A DNA stretch of 64,000 nt from Teratosphaeria epicoccoides (Eukaryota > Ascomycota > Dothideomycetes > Mycosphaerellales > Teratosphaeriaceae). Positions 54,784-64,000 of the stretch are shown piece after piece. The stretch is from positions 62,001-126,000 of the forward strand of contig JADDMT010000005.1 in assembly GCA_021401465.1 (NCBI GenBank), given 5' to 3'. Positions within the stretch are counted from its first letter, which is position 1; every line of letters begins with the position of its first letter. The notes beneath the pieces were generated by a model. It worked only from the letters and a program-made list of their open reading frames with translations, was not told where the DNA came from and made no database searches. A program made the position numbers and the translations under genes.

Positions 54784-55854
54784 ATGGTCCGGCGGCTCAA
54801 AATCGCGGTCTCTGGTCTGGGCCGCATGGGAGCTCGCCATGCCATCAACTACCTCGAGCGTACGCCTCGAGCATCTCTAGTGGCCGCCTGCGACCCGGAT
54901 CCAAAAGCCTTGGCCTGGGCGAAGGATCGTCTTGAACCCTACGGCGTGAATCTGTACAGCGACTTCGACGAGATGCTGGCCCACGAGGGCCTAGAAGCAG
55001 TCGTAGTCGCAGGCATCACGACTGAGCACGCGCCCCAGACAATCAGGGCAATAGAGGCTGGCAAGCATGTGCTGTGCGAGAAGCCACTCTCGACGGATGT
55101 GGTCATCTCGCAAAAGGTTGTAGAGGCTGCAAAGGCAAGACCACATCTCAAAGTCATGACTGGCTTTTCCCGACGCTTCGACGCCAGCTACCGCGCTGCG
55201 TTTGAGAGGACACACACAGGAGACATTGGCAAGCCGGTCATTGTGCGTTCCCAGACCTGTGACAAGTACCGTGACGACGATTATTTTGTCCGCTACTCCG
55301 AGACCGCCGGCTCGATCTTTGTAGATGCTTCTGTGCACGACATCGATTTGGCACTGTGGTTTTTTGGGCAAGACAGCGTGGTGAAGAGCGTGACTGCTGT
55401 CGGCAGCGTGTCCCGTTATCCAGGCCTCGAGCAATACGGCGACGTGGACAACGGCGTGGGCATCGTTGAGTTCTGGGGCGGCAAGATCGCTTACTTCTAT
55501 GCTTCTCGCATCATGTCTGCTGGTCAAACTGACACCACCGAGGTCATCGGTACGCATGGAAAGCTGACGATCAATGCCAATCCGGGCAACAACCTGGTCG
55601 AGTTTCACGAGCCGAGCGGCATCAGGAGAGAGATCGCGCAGACGTACTATGATCGCTTCGAGCCGGCATTCGTGACGGAGAGCAACGAGTTTACCGAGGC
55701 ATGTTTGGATGACAAAGAGCTGCCCTTCAGGCTGCAGGGTGCTGTTCAGGCGTTGAGGATTGGGACGTATCTTCAGGATAGCTTGAGGAGTGGCAAGAAG
55801 CTGTCTTTCGATGAGAGAGGCGAGCCGATAGCAGAGGAGAAGGCGAAGCTATGA
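54784..55854 (+). CDS. Gfo/Idh/MocA oxidoreductase, inositol 2-dehydrogenase-like
   Basis: A single-exon frame of 356 aa; the ATG at 54784 is in an ideal context (GCCGCCACCATGG). The Rossmann start IAVSGLGRMGARHAINYL, then AACDPDPKAL, the family's catalytic EKPLSTD (Lys in VLCEKPL), MTGFSRRFDASYR, and SIFVDASVHDIDLALWFFG with the conserved Asp-x3-His region are all present. FSRRFD and the HDIDLALW block are typical of myo-inositol/scyllo-inositol 2-dehydrogenases, which make 2-keto-myo-inositol using NAD. The protein ends in AKL, a plausible PTS1, so it may act in peroxisomes. It lies 8.5 kb from MIOX. Confidence 0.87.
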   Translation: MVRRLKIAVSGLGRMGARHAINYLERTPRASLVAACDPDPKALAWAKDRLEPYGVNLYSDFDEMLAHEGLEAVVVAGITTEHAPQTIRAIEAGKHVLCEKPLSTDVVISQKVVEAAKARPHLKVMTGFSRRFDASYRAAFERTHTGDIGKPVIVRSQTCDKYRDDDYFVRYSETAGSIFVDASVHDIDLALWFFGQDSVVKSVTAVGSVSRYPGLEQYGDVDNGVGIVEFWGGKIAYFYASRIMSAGQTDTTEVIGTHGKLTINANPGNNLVEFHEPSGIRREIAQTYYDRFEPAFVTESNEFTEACLDDKELPFRLQGAVQALRIGTYLQDSLRSGKKLSFDERGEPIAEEKAKL

Positions 55855-56008
55855 GTCGCCGAACTTTGCATGGCTACCTTGCTGCGTTGCTGACCGAAGA
55901 TCAAAGAGCAATAGAAGGAAGAGTAAGACTCAGGAGGGTGGAAAGCATGGTGTCCATAGTAGACGCTTGCAACCTCGATCGCAATCTGTCCACTCGCTTG
56001 CCACTTGC

Positions 56009-56695
56009 TCAAATATTGGCGCGCGGCTTCGCATTCTGCAGTAACTTCAACGCCGCTGCCAAAACAATCATTGTAAGTGCCAGTAAAAGTCCAAGCACAA
56101 TTACAATCGTCCAGCATCTCCTCAGCCGCGTTCCAGCCAAACCCGCGATATCGACAGCGGCACGGATGTGGCCCTGACCCACATCTCTACCGCTCTCCTC
56201 GAGCCTCTGAGGGTCCGCCTGAGCGCCATGCCACCTCCACACATCACCACGACTCAAACTCCGCATCGCGCGTGACGACCTCGACCCAGCAACAAAATCG
56301 TGGCCGTACGGTGGCAACCTCAGTGTCTCGCTCGATCGATACGGCGGCAGATCATCGTCAAAATTGTTCGGGTCTGCGGCGCCCAGTCCTCCCCAAGTCC
56401 CTGGCACGTAGGCCGGTGGTGCAGCGCGCTGAGGGTATTCCGGCAGGTTGAACACATTTGGCTCAGACTCCAGGCGGTGGAAGCCAGAGGTGCGCTGCGC
56501 CTCGACTGTGTATGGCCCGCTGACGACAGGGCCGGGGTCGGTGACCTGCTCGTCCGTTGCAGTTCTCCGTGTTGTGCTTGCTAAGCGCATCCATGGCCGA
56601 GAGGCCGAGATTCCAGGTAGTCCACGGCGGACTGCGTTGCGGCTGGGGTGGTTCCTGTGGAACACAGAGATTGTTGTTATCTGTGTGATGGCCAT
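56009..56695 (-). CDS. C-terminally membrane-anchored protein with four PY motifs
   Basis: A frame of 228 aa from the ATG at 56695. Within about 45 residues it has LPEY, PPAY, LPPY and LPPY, all fitting the (L/P)PxY motif read by WW domains of Rsp5/Nedd4 ubiquitin ligases. A single strong transmembrane helix lies near the C-terminus (WTIVIVLGLLLALTMIVLAA) with a short basic tail. No other domain is recognised. Multiple PY motifs on a membrane anchor is the design of Rsp5 adaptors in yeast, so a role in ubiquitin-dependent sorting is plausible but inferred. An extra 5' exon is possible. Confidence 0.55.
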   Translation of the reverse strand: MAITQITTISVFHRNHPSRNAVRRGLPGISASRPWMRLASTTRRTATDEQVTDPGPVVSGPYTVEAQRTSGFHRLESEPNVFNLPEYPQRAAPPAYVPGTWGGLGAADPNNFDDDLPPYRSSETLRLPPYGHDFVAGSRSSRAMRSLSRGDVWRWHGAQADPQRLEESGRDVGQGHIRAAVDIAGLAGTRLRRCWTIVIVLGLLLALTMIVLAAALKLLQNAKPRANI

Positions 56696-56913
56696 GGTAG
56701 TGGTGCTGATTGACCGTCGATATCTCTATGCAAGGTGGGCAAGGAGTGTGCGTAAGGTGTAGAGGTGCAGTAAGAGGTGCAGAGGCGTGGGCTTAAGATC
56801 TCAGCAGTCTTGCAACAAAGTTTGGACGTGGTCAGCAACTGCGTCTTCCAGCTTACCAAAGCCTGTGGTGTGCAGACGAAAGGGGTTTTTTTCTGCATCC
56901 ACGGACCAGTAGG

Positions 56914-59034
56914 TTATTGCTCATTCTCGGTCTTCGAGACAAGTGCCACCGCGTCTGCCACCGCCACTCTCGCGATTCTTTTGAGCTCCACCTTGTGGTC
57001 AGCTTCCCTATACCTTCCCACCTGATTTGCACCTTCTGTGGCTTCGATGCTCAAAGTCTCATAGCCTTGCTTGATAATTTTGGTGACCTCCTTTGGGCTT
57101 AGATGCTCTTTCCTTGCTCGCTGGCTCTCGATGAGCTCTTGATAGTGCTTCGAAACTCCCACGAGCGTGTTGATTGAACTCTTCTCTTCTGCCGTGCTGA
57201 TATGATAAGTGTTCCGAAGCTTGACTAAGCTGTCACCAGATTCCACAAGCTTGTAAAAGAGGTCGTCGTAGTCCTTGGCGTCCGGCAGGAAGGCCTCACC
57301 CGAGGTCAGACCAAAATGGAGAACCTCGACAAGACTCTGCACGATGCCTGCTGTCCCGCGCTGATTTTTCATATCGCCGGCGTACTGGTCGAAGAAGCGC
57401 ACGACAAACAATAGCGACTGCCACAGCTCCGACCAGTGATAGACCAGCTTCGTTCGCGACTTCGCGAGAAACGACAGCAGCCGCAAAAGCACATTCAAGC
57501 TTTGCGCGTAGAAGCCAACGTCCAGCCTCTTCCTCAGATTATGACTGATACCATCAATCAGTAGGTCAATGATTGTCACAGCGTACGGTCTCTCCGGGTG
57601 CTTTGGTAGTGGCAGGAAGGGCGCACGTTGCCGACATAGCCGAACAGATGCGCTGGTTTCACAGAGCAGTTTGACCACCGTTGGCTCTTCGATCAAGACC
57701 AAGAGGATTAAGAGCGACAGGTACGAGTACAATGACGCCCGCCTGGACCTGAACGCGTGCTGACAAAGGTACGAAGACAACGACAGGAAGCTGCTGAAAG
57801 GCGCAAATTGGTCCTCGCTTGGAGCAGGTTGCGTTACGAGCTGATGCGCAAAGAGCTTGTTGGCGAGCGTGAAATCGTACAGGGTAAGGAGCATGGCAGT
57901 TTCGGGACCAGGTCTATAAGGCGTTAGCACTTGAAATGACCATCATTCTGGGTCATCTTACTCTTCGGCGAATGCCAACTTCTGTTGGTCCTCAGTGAGG
58001 GCCGGAGTAGTGGGCTTGGCTCCAGCAAGCGCACCCAAGCCGACATACGTCAGTGTGCCAGCCACGCTCCAAGTAACAGGAGTGTCATCTTGAATGGCAA
58101 CATATCTTGACCGAAGCAATACCGCAGTCCAGGCGATGGATTCGGTCACCCGAGCCATTGTTTGATCATTGACAAAATCTGCAAAGCGCACTCGATACTG
58201 ATTGTGCGTTTCGAACTTGTTATAATTGGCGAGTAGACCAGTCAATAGAAATGGCTCAGCAGCTTGCAGCGGACTGTCAAGCTGATGTACTAGCTTCATG
58301 AGAGCCGGAAAGAAGTCGCGGTGAATGAAGTACGAGATCAAAGCCGTCTGGTAACCTCCTGCAACTACGGCAATCGCTGTTCTGGTGGCTTTCTGTCGAT
58401 AGGGCATGTCCCGCCCATCTTTGATGGCATGATCTAGTACAGCAACAAGGTCGCTGAACACTGTGTCGACGTCGTCCAAGCCTGCCAGCACTTCGATGAT
58501 GTCTGAACTTGGGTTGGTGTACTTCTTTGCCAGTACTACAGCGAAGAAGACTGTGAGAGTCTAAGCTTTTGAGTTGGCACAAGTCGAATCGGCGGCATGC
58601 TAGGCACTTACATCCAAAGCATTCTCGTCGCTCGGAGCTTGTCGAGTCTTCACGGTCTCAACGGCACGGAGCACGAGCTGTTGCGGTTGGTGCTGGGTTT
58701 GAAGTAGAAAGCCGGCATCTGTGTTTTCTAAAATGTCTCGCAGTCGCGAAGTATCCGGTTTCAAAAGGAATAATTCTCGCCAGAAGCCCTCGGGTTTGTC
58801 GTCGTCCTCGACCTCCCGGAAAAGTCGTCGGTAGAGTCCCACGACTTTGGGCTCGAAGACATCAGGCCGGATCTGCTGCGTCAGGGGACTCTGCTCCATC
58901 GCGGAACTCCTGAGCGCTCCTGCCGCATTGGGACTTGGCTTGATGGAGGCGACGAAGGAGATTCGATTGTCCTTCCACTCGGGCCGCAAGGTGAGTCTCT
59001 TGCTCTGCGCAGGATTCTGGGATGGCGACTCCAT
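56914..59034 (-). CDS. ARMH3-like (DUF1741) armadillo-type helical protein
   Basis: Exons 59034-58612, 58560-57962 and 57913-56914 give 673 aa (introns GTAAGT/TTAG and GTAAGA/ATAG). I chose the ATG at 59034 (MESPSQNPAQSKRLTLRPEW). Recognised blocks: PDVFEPKVVGLYRRLFRE, GFWRELFLLKPD, TVFFAVVLAKKYTNPSSDII, EVLAGLDDVDTVFSDLVAVL, and LLTLYDFTLANKLF. All-helical repeats continue to the end. This is the fungal family related to human ARMH3/C10orf76, which binds PI4KB and supports Golgi PI4P; that role in fungi is inferred. Length agrees with fungal members. Confidence 0.87.
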
Positions 59035-59222
59035 CGATGTTGTCTCGAGGTCTATTATTCGGTCTAAGGTGAAATGAGTTCCCGAGACACCAGACACGAA
59101 GATACGTCGCCAGCTACGTCATCTGTCGCGTCCAGGATGTGGGTGGGTGGGCTTGTCAAAGAGAACATATCAACAATAATAATGCCAAACACTCTCAGGA
59201 ACTCAGTGATCCAAGCGGACAA

Positions 59223-61502
59223 ATGTTCTCAAACGTGAAAGGAGCGCTCGGTCTCGAGCACGAGGAGAAGGCCCAGCAGAGTCATGGCGACGAGGACGGC
59301 GACTCTCTGGTCACGATCTTAAGCACGGAGCAGGACCGCGGTGCCCTGACAATCCTCATCGCGGACATCACAGAGACGATGCGACAAGGAATCGTAGACG
59401 TGTATGATGCCAAGCAGACGGGCAGGTCAAGTGATCTGGTCGCAGACCTCACGCGTGACCGAGCTCCAGATGTTGATCCAGGCACCGTCAATGTTGCAGA
59501 GCAGGATAAGCTGCAGAGGGAGCGAGCGCAGAGGCTGAAGGAGCTTTCTGGTCCCAGAATGCTGGAACTGAAAGAAGCTGCCTTGAAGTATTTCGACGAG
59601 TGGAGGACCAGTGTCATCCAGCGAGTTGGCGAGATCGTGAACTCCAAAGAGGAAGCAAAGGAGCAAGCAGATCACGCAAAGCCACAGTCAGAGAGCAGTC
59701 GGGACAGGACAGTCAGTCCGATGAAATATCCGGATCCTCCAAAGTTTGATGTTGGTGTCGAAGACATGCTGCCAAAGGTCTATCCACCAGTGACCAACAC
59801 TCTCCGAAGACTGCCTGAGGAGAAGAGAGCTCTGATACTACACTCTGTCTTACTGCTGCTTTTGAGTCTGGAACACTATCATGCTAACTCGCGGACATTG
59901 CTGTTGTATCTCACCACCAGCCTGGATTTATCAATCTCGTTTTTGGCCCGAGATGAGAGCAAAGTGGCACGAGGCTTGCTCGCGGCAGCAGAGAACATGC
60001 AGGCCGATGGGGAAACCAAAAAGAAAGCCGAAGAGAACCATAGTAATCGCAAGTGGAAGGTAGGCCTCGCCACTGTAGCGGGCGCAGCACTCATAGGAGT
60101 CACTGGAGGTTTAGCTGCGCCTTTATTGGCAGCGGGCGTTGGTAGTGTCATGGGAGGTTTGGGTTTGGGAGCTACAGCTGCAGCTGGCTATTTGGGCACA
60201 ATGGCAGGCAGCACGATCCTGGTCGGCGGGCTGTTCGGCGCGTATGGAGGCCGTATGACAGGTCAGATGATGGATCAGTATGCGCGCGAAGTCGAAGATT
60301 TTGGGTTTGTGCCCGTGCGGACACATCACAAACCTCGCAAGATCGAGAAAGAATATCGTCGCCTACGTGTCGCGATTGGCGTCAGTGGCTGGCTCACCAA
60401 TGAAAATGAAGTCGTTGAGCCATGGAGGGTGATAGGACAAGACATGGAGTCGTTCGCCCTTCGATTCGAGCTTGAGGTTTTGATGAACCTGGGAAACAGC
60501 ATGACCAGCATGGTCAAGAGTGCTGCTTGGGGCTATGCCAAATCCGAGATCATCAAGAGGACCGTCTTCGCCTCGTTGACGGCCGGACTTTGGCCGTTGG
60601 CCTTGCTCAAGGTCAGCAGAGTCATTGATAATCCGTGGTCGGTCGCCAACTATCGCGCACAGAAGGCAGGTGAAGTTTTGGCCGATGCCCTCATTAACAA
60701 GGCACAAGGAGAGCGGCCTGTGACACTCGCAGGATATTCTCTTGGAGCCAAGGTCATATACACTTGCTTAAAACGGCTCGCTGAGCGCAAGGCTTTCGGT
60801 CTGATTGAAACCGCTGTATTGATAGGGTCGCCAACGCCGTCAAGCGCAGCTGACTGGCGACAGATCCGCACGGTGGTGACTGGCCGTGTTGTGAACGTCT
60901 ACAGCACCAAGGACTATATTCTCGCTTTCCTCTACCGCAGCAGTAGCGTCCAATTCGGCGTTGCTGGCCTTCAGCCTGTGGGGAACGTGAAAGGCATCGA
61001 GAATGTTGATGTCAGTGAGATGGTTTCTGGCCATACTGCCTACAGGCATATGACCGGCATTATCCTTCGCAAAATTGGATTTGAAGACATTGATGAAGTC
61101 GAGCTGGAGAAGGAAGAGAAGGAGCTTGAAGAGGAGGAAATGAAAGAAGAGCAGGCGCGCACGGCGAATGAGAAGTCCGAAGATGGAATCTCGCCACCAA
61201 CTGAACAGCTGGAGAAGACTAAGCTTGACGACGATCCTTCAGCTGCCAAGAAAGCTGGTGGTAGTAATGCAAAGGCGCCAGAACTCTCTGACCAGAGTGT
61301 TAAGGATCTTGAGATGGAGATCCAGAAGAAAAACGAGGAGTCGTATGTTGGCTGGGCTCAGGAGAGGATGGTGAGCGCCGGCACTAGTGCATCCGTGGCG
61401 TACCAGAAGGCCAAGGTGCAGTGGCACCTCAGAAAGCAGCAGCCAACAGGCGGCAAGCCAATTGGTGACGTTGCTGGGTCTGCAGCCTCGTCTCTGATAT
61501 GA
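59223..61502 (+). CDS. MIL1: DUF726 family membrane-associated alpha/beta-hydrolase (Mil1/TMCO4-like)
   Basis: A single-exon frame of 759 aa from the ATG at 59223 (MFSNVKGALGLEHEEK); the frame is open upstream without a better ATG. A Gly/Ala-rich hydrophobic region (about 283-345: VAGAALIGVTGGLAAPLLAA, ATAAAGYLGTMAGSTILVGG) is the DUF726 hallmark. The hydrolase part follows with RVAIGVSGWL, the nucleophile elbow GYSLGAK (about 502), AVLIGSPTPSSAADWRQIR, VVNVYSTKDYIL and GHTAYRHM with candidate Asp and His of the triad. An acidic Glu-rich tail ends the protein. Yeast Mil1 binds the clathrin adaptor AP-1; hydrolase substrates are unknown. The gene is divergent from the ARMH3-like gene, 188 bp apart. 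Confidence 0.9.
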   Translation: MFSNVKGALGLEHEEKAQQSHGDEDGDSLVTILSTEQDRGALTILIADITETMRQGIVDVYDAKQTGRSSDLVADLTRDRAPDVDPGTVNVAEQDKLQRERAQRLKELSGPRMLELKEAALKYFDEWRTSVIQRVGEIVNSKEEAKEQADHAKPQSESSRDRTVSPMKYPDPPKFDVGVEDMLPKVYPPVTNTLRRLPEEKRALILHSVLLLLLSLEHYHANSRTLLLYLTTSLDLSISFLARDESKVARGLLAAAENMQADGETKKKAEENHSNRKWKVGLATVAGAALIGVTGGLAAPLLAAGVGSVMGGLGLGATAAAGYLGTMAGSTILVGGLFGAYGGRMTGQMMDQYAREVEDFGFVPVRTHHKPRKIEKEYRRLRVAIGVSGWLTNENEVVEPWRVIGQDMESFALRFELEVLMNLGNSMTSMVKSAAWGYAKSEIIKRTVFASLTAGLWPLALLKVSRVIDNPWSVANYRAQKAGEVLADALINKAQGERPVTLAGYSLGAKVIYTCLKRLAERKAFGLIETAVLIGSPTPSSAADWRQIRTVVTGRVVNVYSTKDYILAFLYRSSSVQFGVAGLQPVGNVKGIENVDVSEMVSGHTAYRHMTGIILRKIGFEDIDEVELEKEEKELEEEEMKEEQARTANEKSEDGISPPTEQLEKTKLDDDPSAAKKAGGSNAKAPELSDQSVKDLEMEIQKKNEESYVGWAQERMVSAGTSASVAYQKAKVQWHLRKQQPTGGKPIGDVAGSAASSLI

Positions 61503-62278
61503 TTCGTGTACCGTGGTGATGCGCGTTTCACGGGGCCGTGCGGTCTATTTGAGTGACAAGATCAACACGATGATAATATCGACAGATATGAACTTGTGCC
61601 AGGCGATATGCTCGAGCAACAGATCGAGAATATAATGTGTATACGGATTGACGACTACAAATCTGCATGGTGTGGGGTAGCTTCATTGTCGCGTGCAGAC
61701 AAGCTATGTAGTAGGTCTGTCAACCGCACACTCCGCTTGCGACCCAAACCGCAGTCCTGGAGTCGAGCCATGCGCCATATGTAGTCCTTCGTGCTGGCGG
61801 CCCCCCGCGGACCACCCAGCGAATTGCTGGGGAACCTGGAGAAGTTGGAGGAGTACCGATGAAGGAGTGGGTAGAGTTGGGGCTTCATCGCCTTGGCACT
61901 CCTTGGCCGGGTTGAACATGAGGCGCGGTCTGCACGACGTCTCCCTGCTCACAGCTTGGTGTCGCTTGGCTCAGGCCTGAACGGGCGGGAAGTCCGCAGT
62001 ACCATGAGGTGCAAGTGTTACCAACTCGCGTTTTATCCTTCGACGGCTGCATCGATTGCTTATTAGCATGCGTATAGCACGAAGCCATTCACAATGTCGC
62101 TGCGTGTAGTCGGTTTCCATTGATCTCCCGTTCCCGTAGAGCCACAAGCATAACAACGCTGCCCCGTCAGTACATCGACAAGGATGCTCCACCTGTCTTC
62201 CACCTTGACGGCAGGCTACGTGCAGTCTTCACCCCGTCCTCAACCACCAGCGTTGAAGCAGGCGCAATTCACGCAACC
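61503..62278. other. Intergenic region
   Basis: About 775 bp between the DUF726 stop and the MFS start; no recognisable gene. Confidence 0.4.
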
Positions 62279-64000
62279 ATGGCGACCGAGTACAGCCAGG
62301 GACCCGAAAAGGTCGTCGAAGTCACCTACCTGGAGCGCAGCACTATCTCCGAGACTGAGAAGGCCAACGATGCTCGCATTGATGCGTTCACGCCTCAGCG
62401 GTAGAAGAGAATTATCCGTCGTATTGACAGACGCCTGGTTCTCACTCTTGGCTTCATGTACTGCGTCTCGTTAATGGTGAGCCCCACTCTGCTGGTGGTG
62501 TACATTCACGGACAAGGACTGACTTGTAGGTACATAGGACCGCACCAACCTAGGTATCGCAGCCGTAGCAGGCAGGCATGGCCTTCGACCTCAAGCTCAT
62601 TGGCAACCGTTACTCCCTTATTACCTGCATCTTCTTCATCTCCTACGTCCTGCTTCAGCCGCCGGCGACCGTCGTGCTCCGCAAGGTGGGCCCCAGGATC
62701 TTCCTGCCTTCCATCACTCTCCTTTGGGGTATCACAATGATGTGCTTCGGCTTCGTGAAGGTCTGGACGACGATGCTTCCTCTTCGCTTGATTTTGGGAC
62801 TCTTCGAATCAGGCCTTTTCGCTGGTTGTGCGTATCTACTCTCGTGCTGGTACCCTCGCTTCGAGCTCCAGAAGAGAAATGCTGTCTTCTACCTCATCGG
62901 CTTCCTCTCTTCGGCTTTCAGCGGTATCATGGCGTATGGGTTCAACAAGATGAACGGCCTTGGCAACCTTGGTAGCGACTATGGCCAGCACTACGGTCCC
63001 ACCAAGGCCAACCCACACGCTCAATCGGGCATTGAGTCGGGTATCGCTGGCTGGCGCTGGATCTTCATCATGCAGGGATTGATCACCATCGTAGTCGGTA
63101 TGATCGGGGCTCTGTTGATTGCCGACTTCCCAGAGGCCGCTGCAAAGAAGTCGCGCTCCTGCGCGATCTCATTCCTCAATGAAGAAGAAACTGCGTTCGT
63201 TGTCGCCCGGATCGAAACAGACCGTCACGATGCCATTGCTGAGCCATTCAACCTCGGGAAGTACCTGTGCTGTGCTTGCGACACCAAGATATGGGGCTTT
63301 GCTTGGTACGTACTTTGACGGGTAGCAGGGCATCTGAGCCGTTGAATGACCTCTGTCTGACCCATCACTTTCCAGGCTCTTCGGTTTGACTACCACGAAC
63401 ACCTACGCCATTGCCTACTTCCTGCCGATCATCCTCAAGGACGGCATGGGCTTCAATCTCGAGCTGGCCGAATGTCTAACTGCACCACCGTACGTCGTTG
63501 CAGCACTCTGGATGTTCGCTTGTGCCTACCTGGGTCAGCATCACCTCCTTTCAAGCTTACCATCTATGATCACGTTGCTGACTTTGACTGCAGGTGACCG
63601 CTACCACATCCGTGGCCCCTTCGTCATCGTTAACGTCATTCTGGGCATTATCGGTCTTCCTCTCCTAGGGTTCGCGCACAGCAATGCGGTCCGCTACTTC
63701 GGTGTCTTCCTCGCCACCACTGCCTGCAACGGCAGCATTCCATGCATTCTCACCTACCAGGCCAACAAGATCAGAGGGCAGTGGAAACGTGCTCTGGCCT
63801 CTGCTACACTTGTCGGTGCAGAGGGTGTTGGAGGCATCGTCGGCTCCACCGTCTTCCGCTCGCAGGATGAGCCGGCTTACAGGCCGGGCATCATCGCTAC
63901 TCTGCTTGCTTCTGTGCTGATCGTGGTCATCACCTTGGGCCTCACCCTGAAATTCCACCGCGCCAACAAGCGCGCTGAGGCTGGCGGCAAGGTCATTGAG
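62279..64000 (+). pseudogene. MFS transporter of the ACS/allantoate-permease family, two lesions, 3' end outside window
   Basis: Segments 62279-62476, 62538-63305, 63376-63533 and 63594-64000 (all introns GT-AG) encode a Dal5/Tna1-type 12-TM permease. MYCVSLM then DRTNLGIAAVAG is the TM1 end, LQPPATVVLRKVGPR and FESGLFAGCAYLLSCWYPRF are ACS signatures, and GLTTTNTYAIAYFLPIIL is TM7. Two breaks stand out. TAG at 62402-62404 lies inside the conserved N-terminal FTPQ-R-stop-KRIIRRIDRRLV, where relatives have Gln or another residue. A 4-bp duplication (GGCAGGCA, 62571-62578) shifts the frame between AVAG and MAFDLKL. Downstream of 62579 everything is open. The family carries anionic nutrients such as allantoate, nicotinate or vitamins. 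A protein starting at 62579 would lack TM1. The stop codon is not yet reached at 64000. Confidence 0.8.

Noticed and set aside
1..64000. Transposons, CRISPR arrays, rRNA or secondary-metabolite core genes
   Set aside because: I found no transposase or reverse transcriptase motifs, no long terminal or inverted repeats, no regularly spaced repeats, and no PKS/NRPS/terpene core enzyme.

Overview
The window is nuclear DNA of a filamentous ascomycete (Pezizomycotina). Genes carry short GT-AG introns of roughly 44-350 bp with CTAAC/CTGAC-like branch sites, and several families are fungal: LAM/GRAM-VASt sterol carrier, calcipressin, Ypd1, Pex8, GH55, AA11, PDR-type ABC transporter and a microbial-type opsin. 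The mix suits a Dothideomycete, but that placement is inference. Exon boundaries were worked out by hand from reading frame, splice consensus and family knowledge; nothing was searched or aligned by software.

Layout. 0-5 kb: 5' end of midasin (minus), mitochondrial ribosomal protein L12, a one-pass membrane protein, the PKA catalytic subunit. 5.8-12 kb: a LAM-type sterol transfer protein divergent from a MIT/coiled-coil protein. 12-14 kb: a small unknown protein and a decaying C2H2 zinc-finger gene. 14-19 kb: an AhpD-like protein, HMG-CoA lyase with a duplicated insert, calcipressin, Ypd1. 19-26 kb: sparse, with two low-complexity hypothetical proteins. 26-33 kb: a TMEM170-like protein, peroxin 8, a GH55 glucanase. 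33-38 kb: a six-exon PDR ABC transporter, followed by about 2 kb without genes. 40-43 kb: an opsin interrupted by one stop codon, and a GH43 enzyme. 43.8-56 kb: NC2-alpha, MIOX, an aldo-keto reductase, MHF1/CENP-S, an AA11 LPMO, a polyol dehydrogenase, an SDR and an inositol-2-dehydrogenase-like protein. 56-61.5 kb: a PY-motif membrane protein, an ARMH3-like protein and a DUF726 hydrolase. 62.3 kb to the end: an ACS-family MFS transporter with two lesions, running off the edge.

Genes that work together. The most coherent group lies between 45 and 56 kb. MIOX (inositol to glucuronate), an aldo-keto reductase (candidate glucuronate reductase), a xylitol/sorbitol-type dehydrogenase, a KduD-like SDR and an inositol-2-dehydrogenase-like protein look like a loose inositol/uronate/polyol catabolic cluster, with two divergent gene pairs. 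The MIOX/AKR intergenic region holds an 18-bp perfect palindrome containing CGG-N4-CCG, the kind of site bound by Zn2Cys6 regulators. Three genes in the window (zinc finger, opsin, MFS) carry disabling mutations in otherwise well preserved reading frames, so they are either young pseudogenes or sequence errors.
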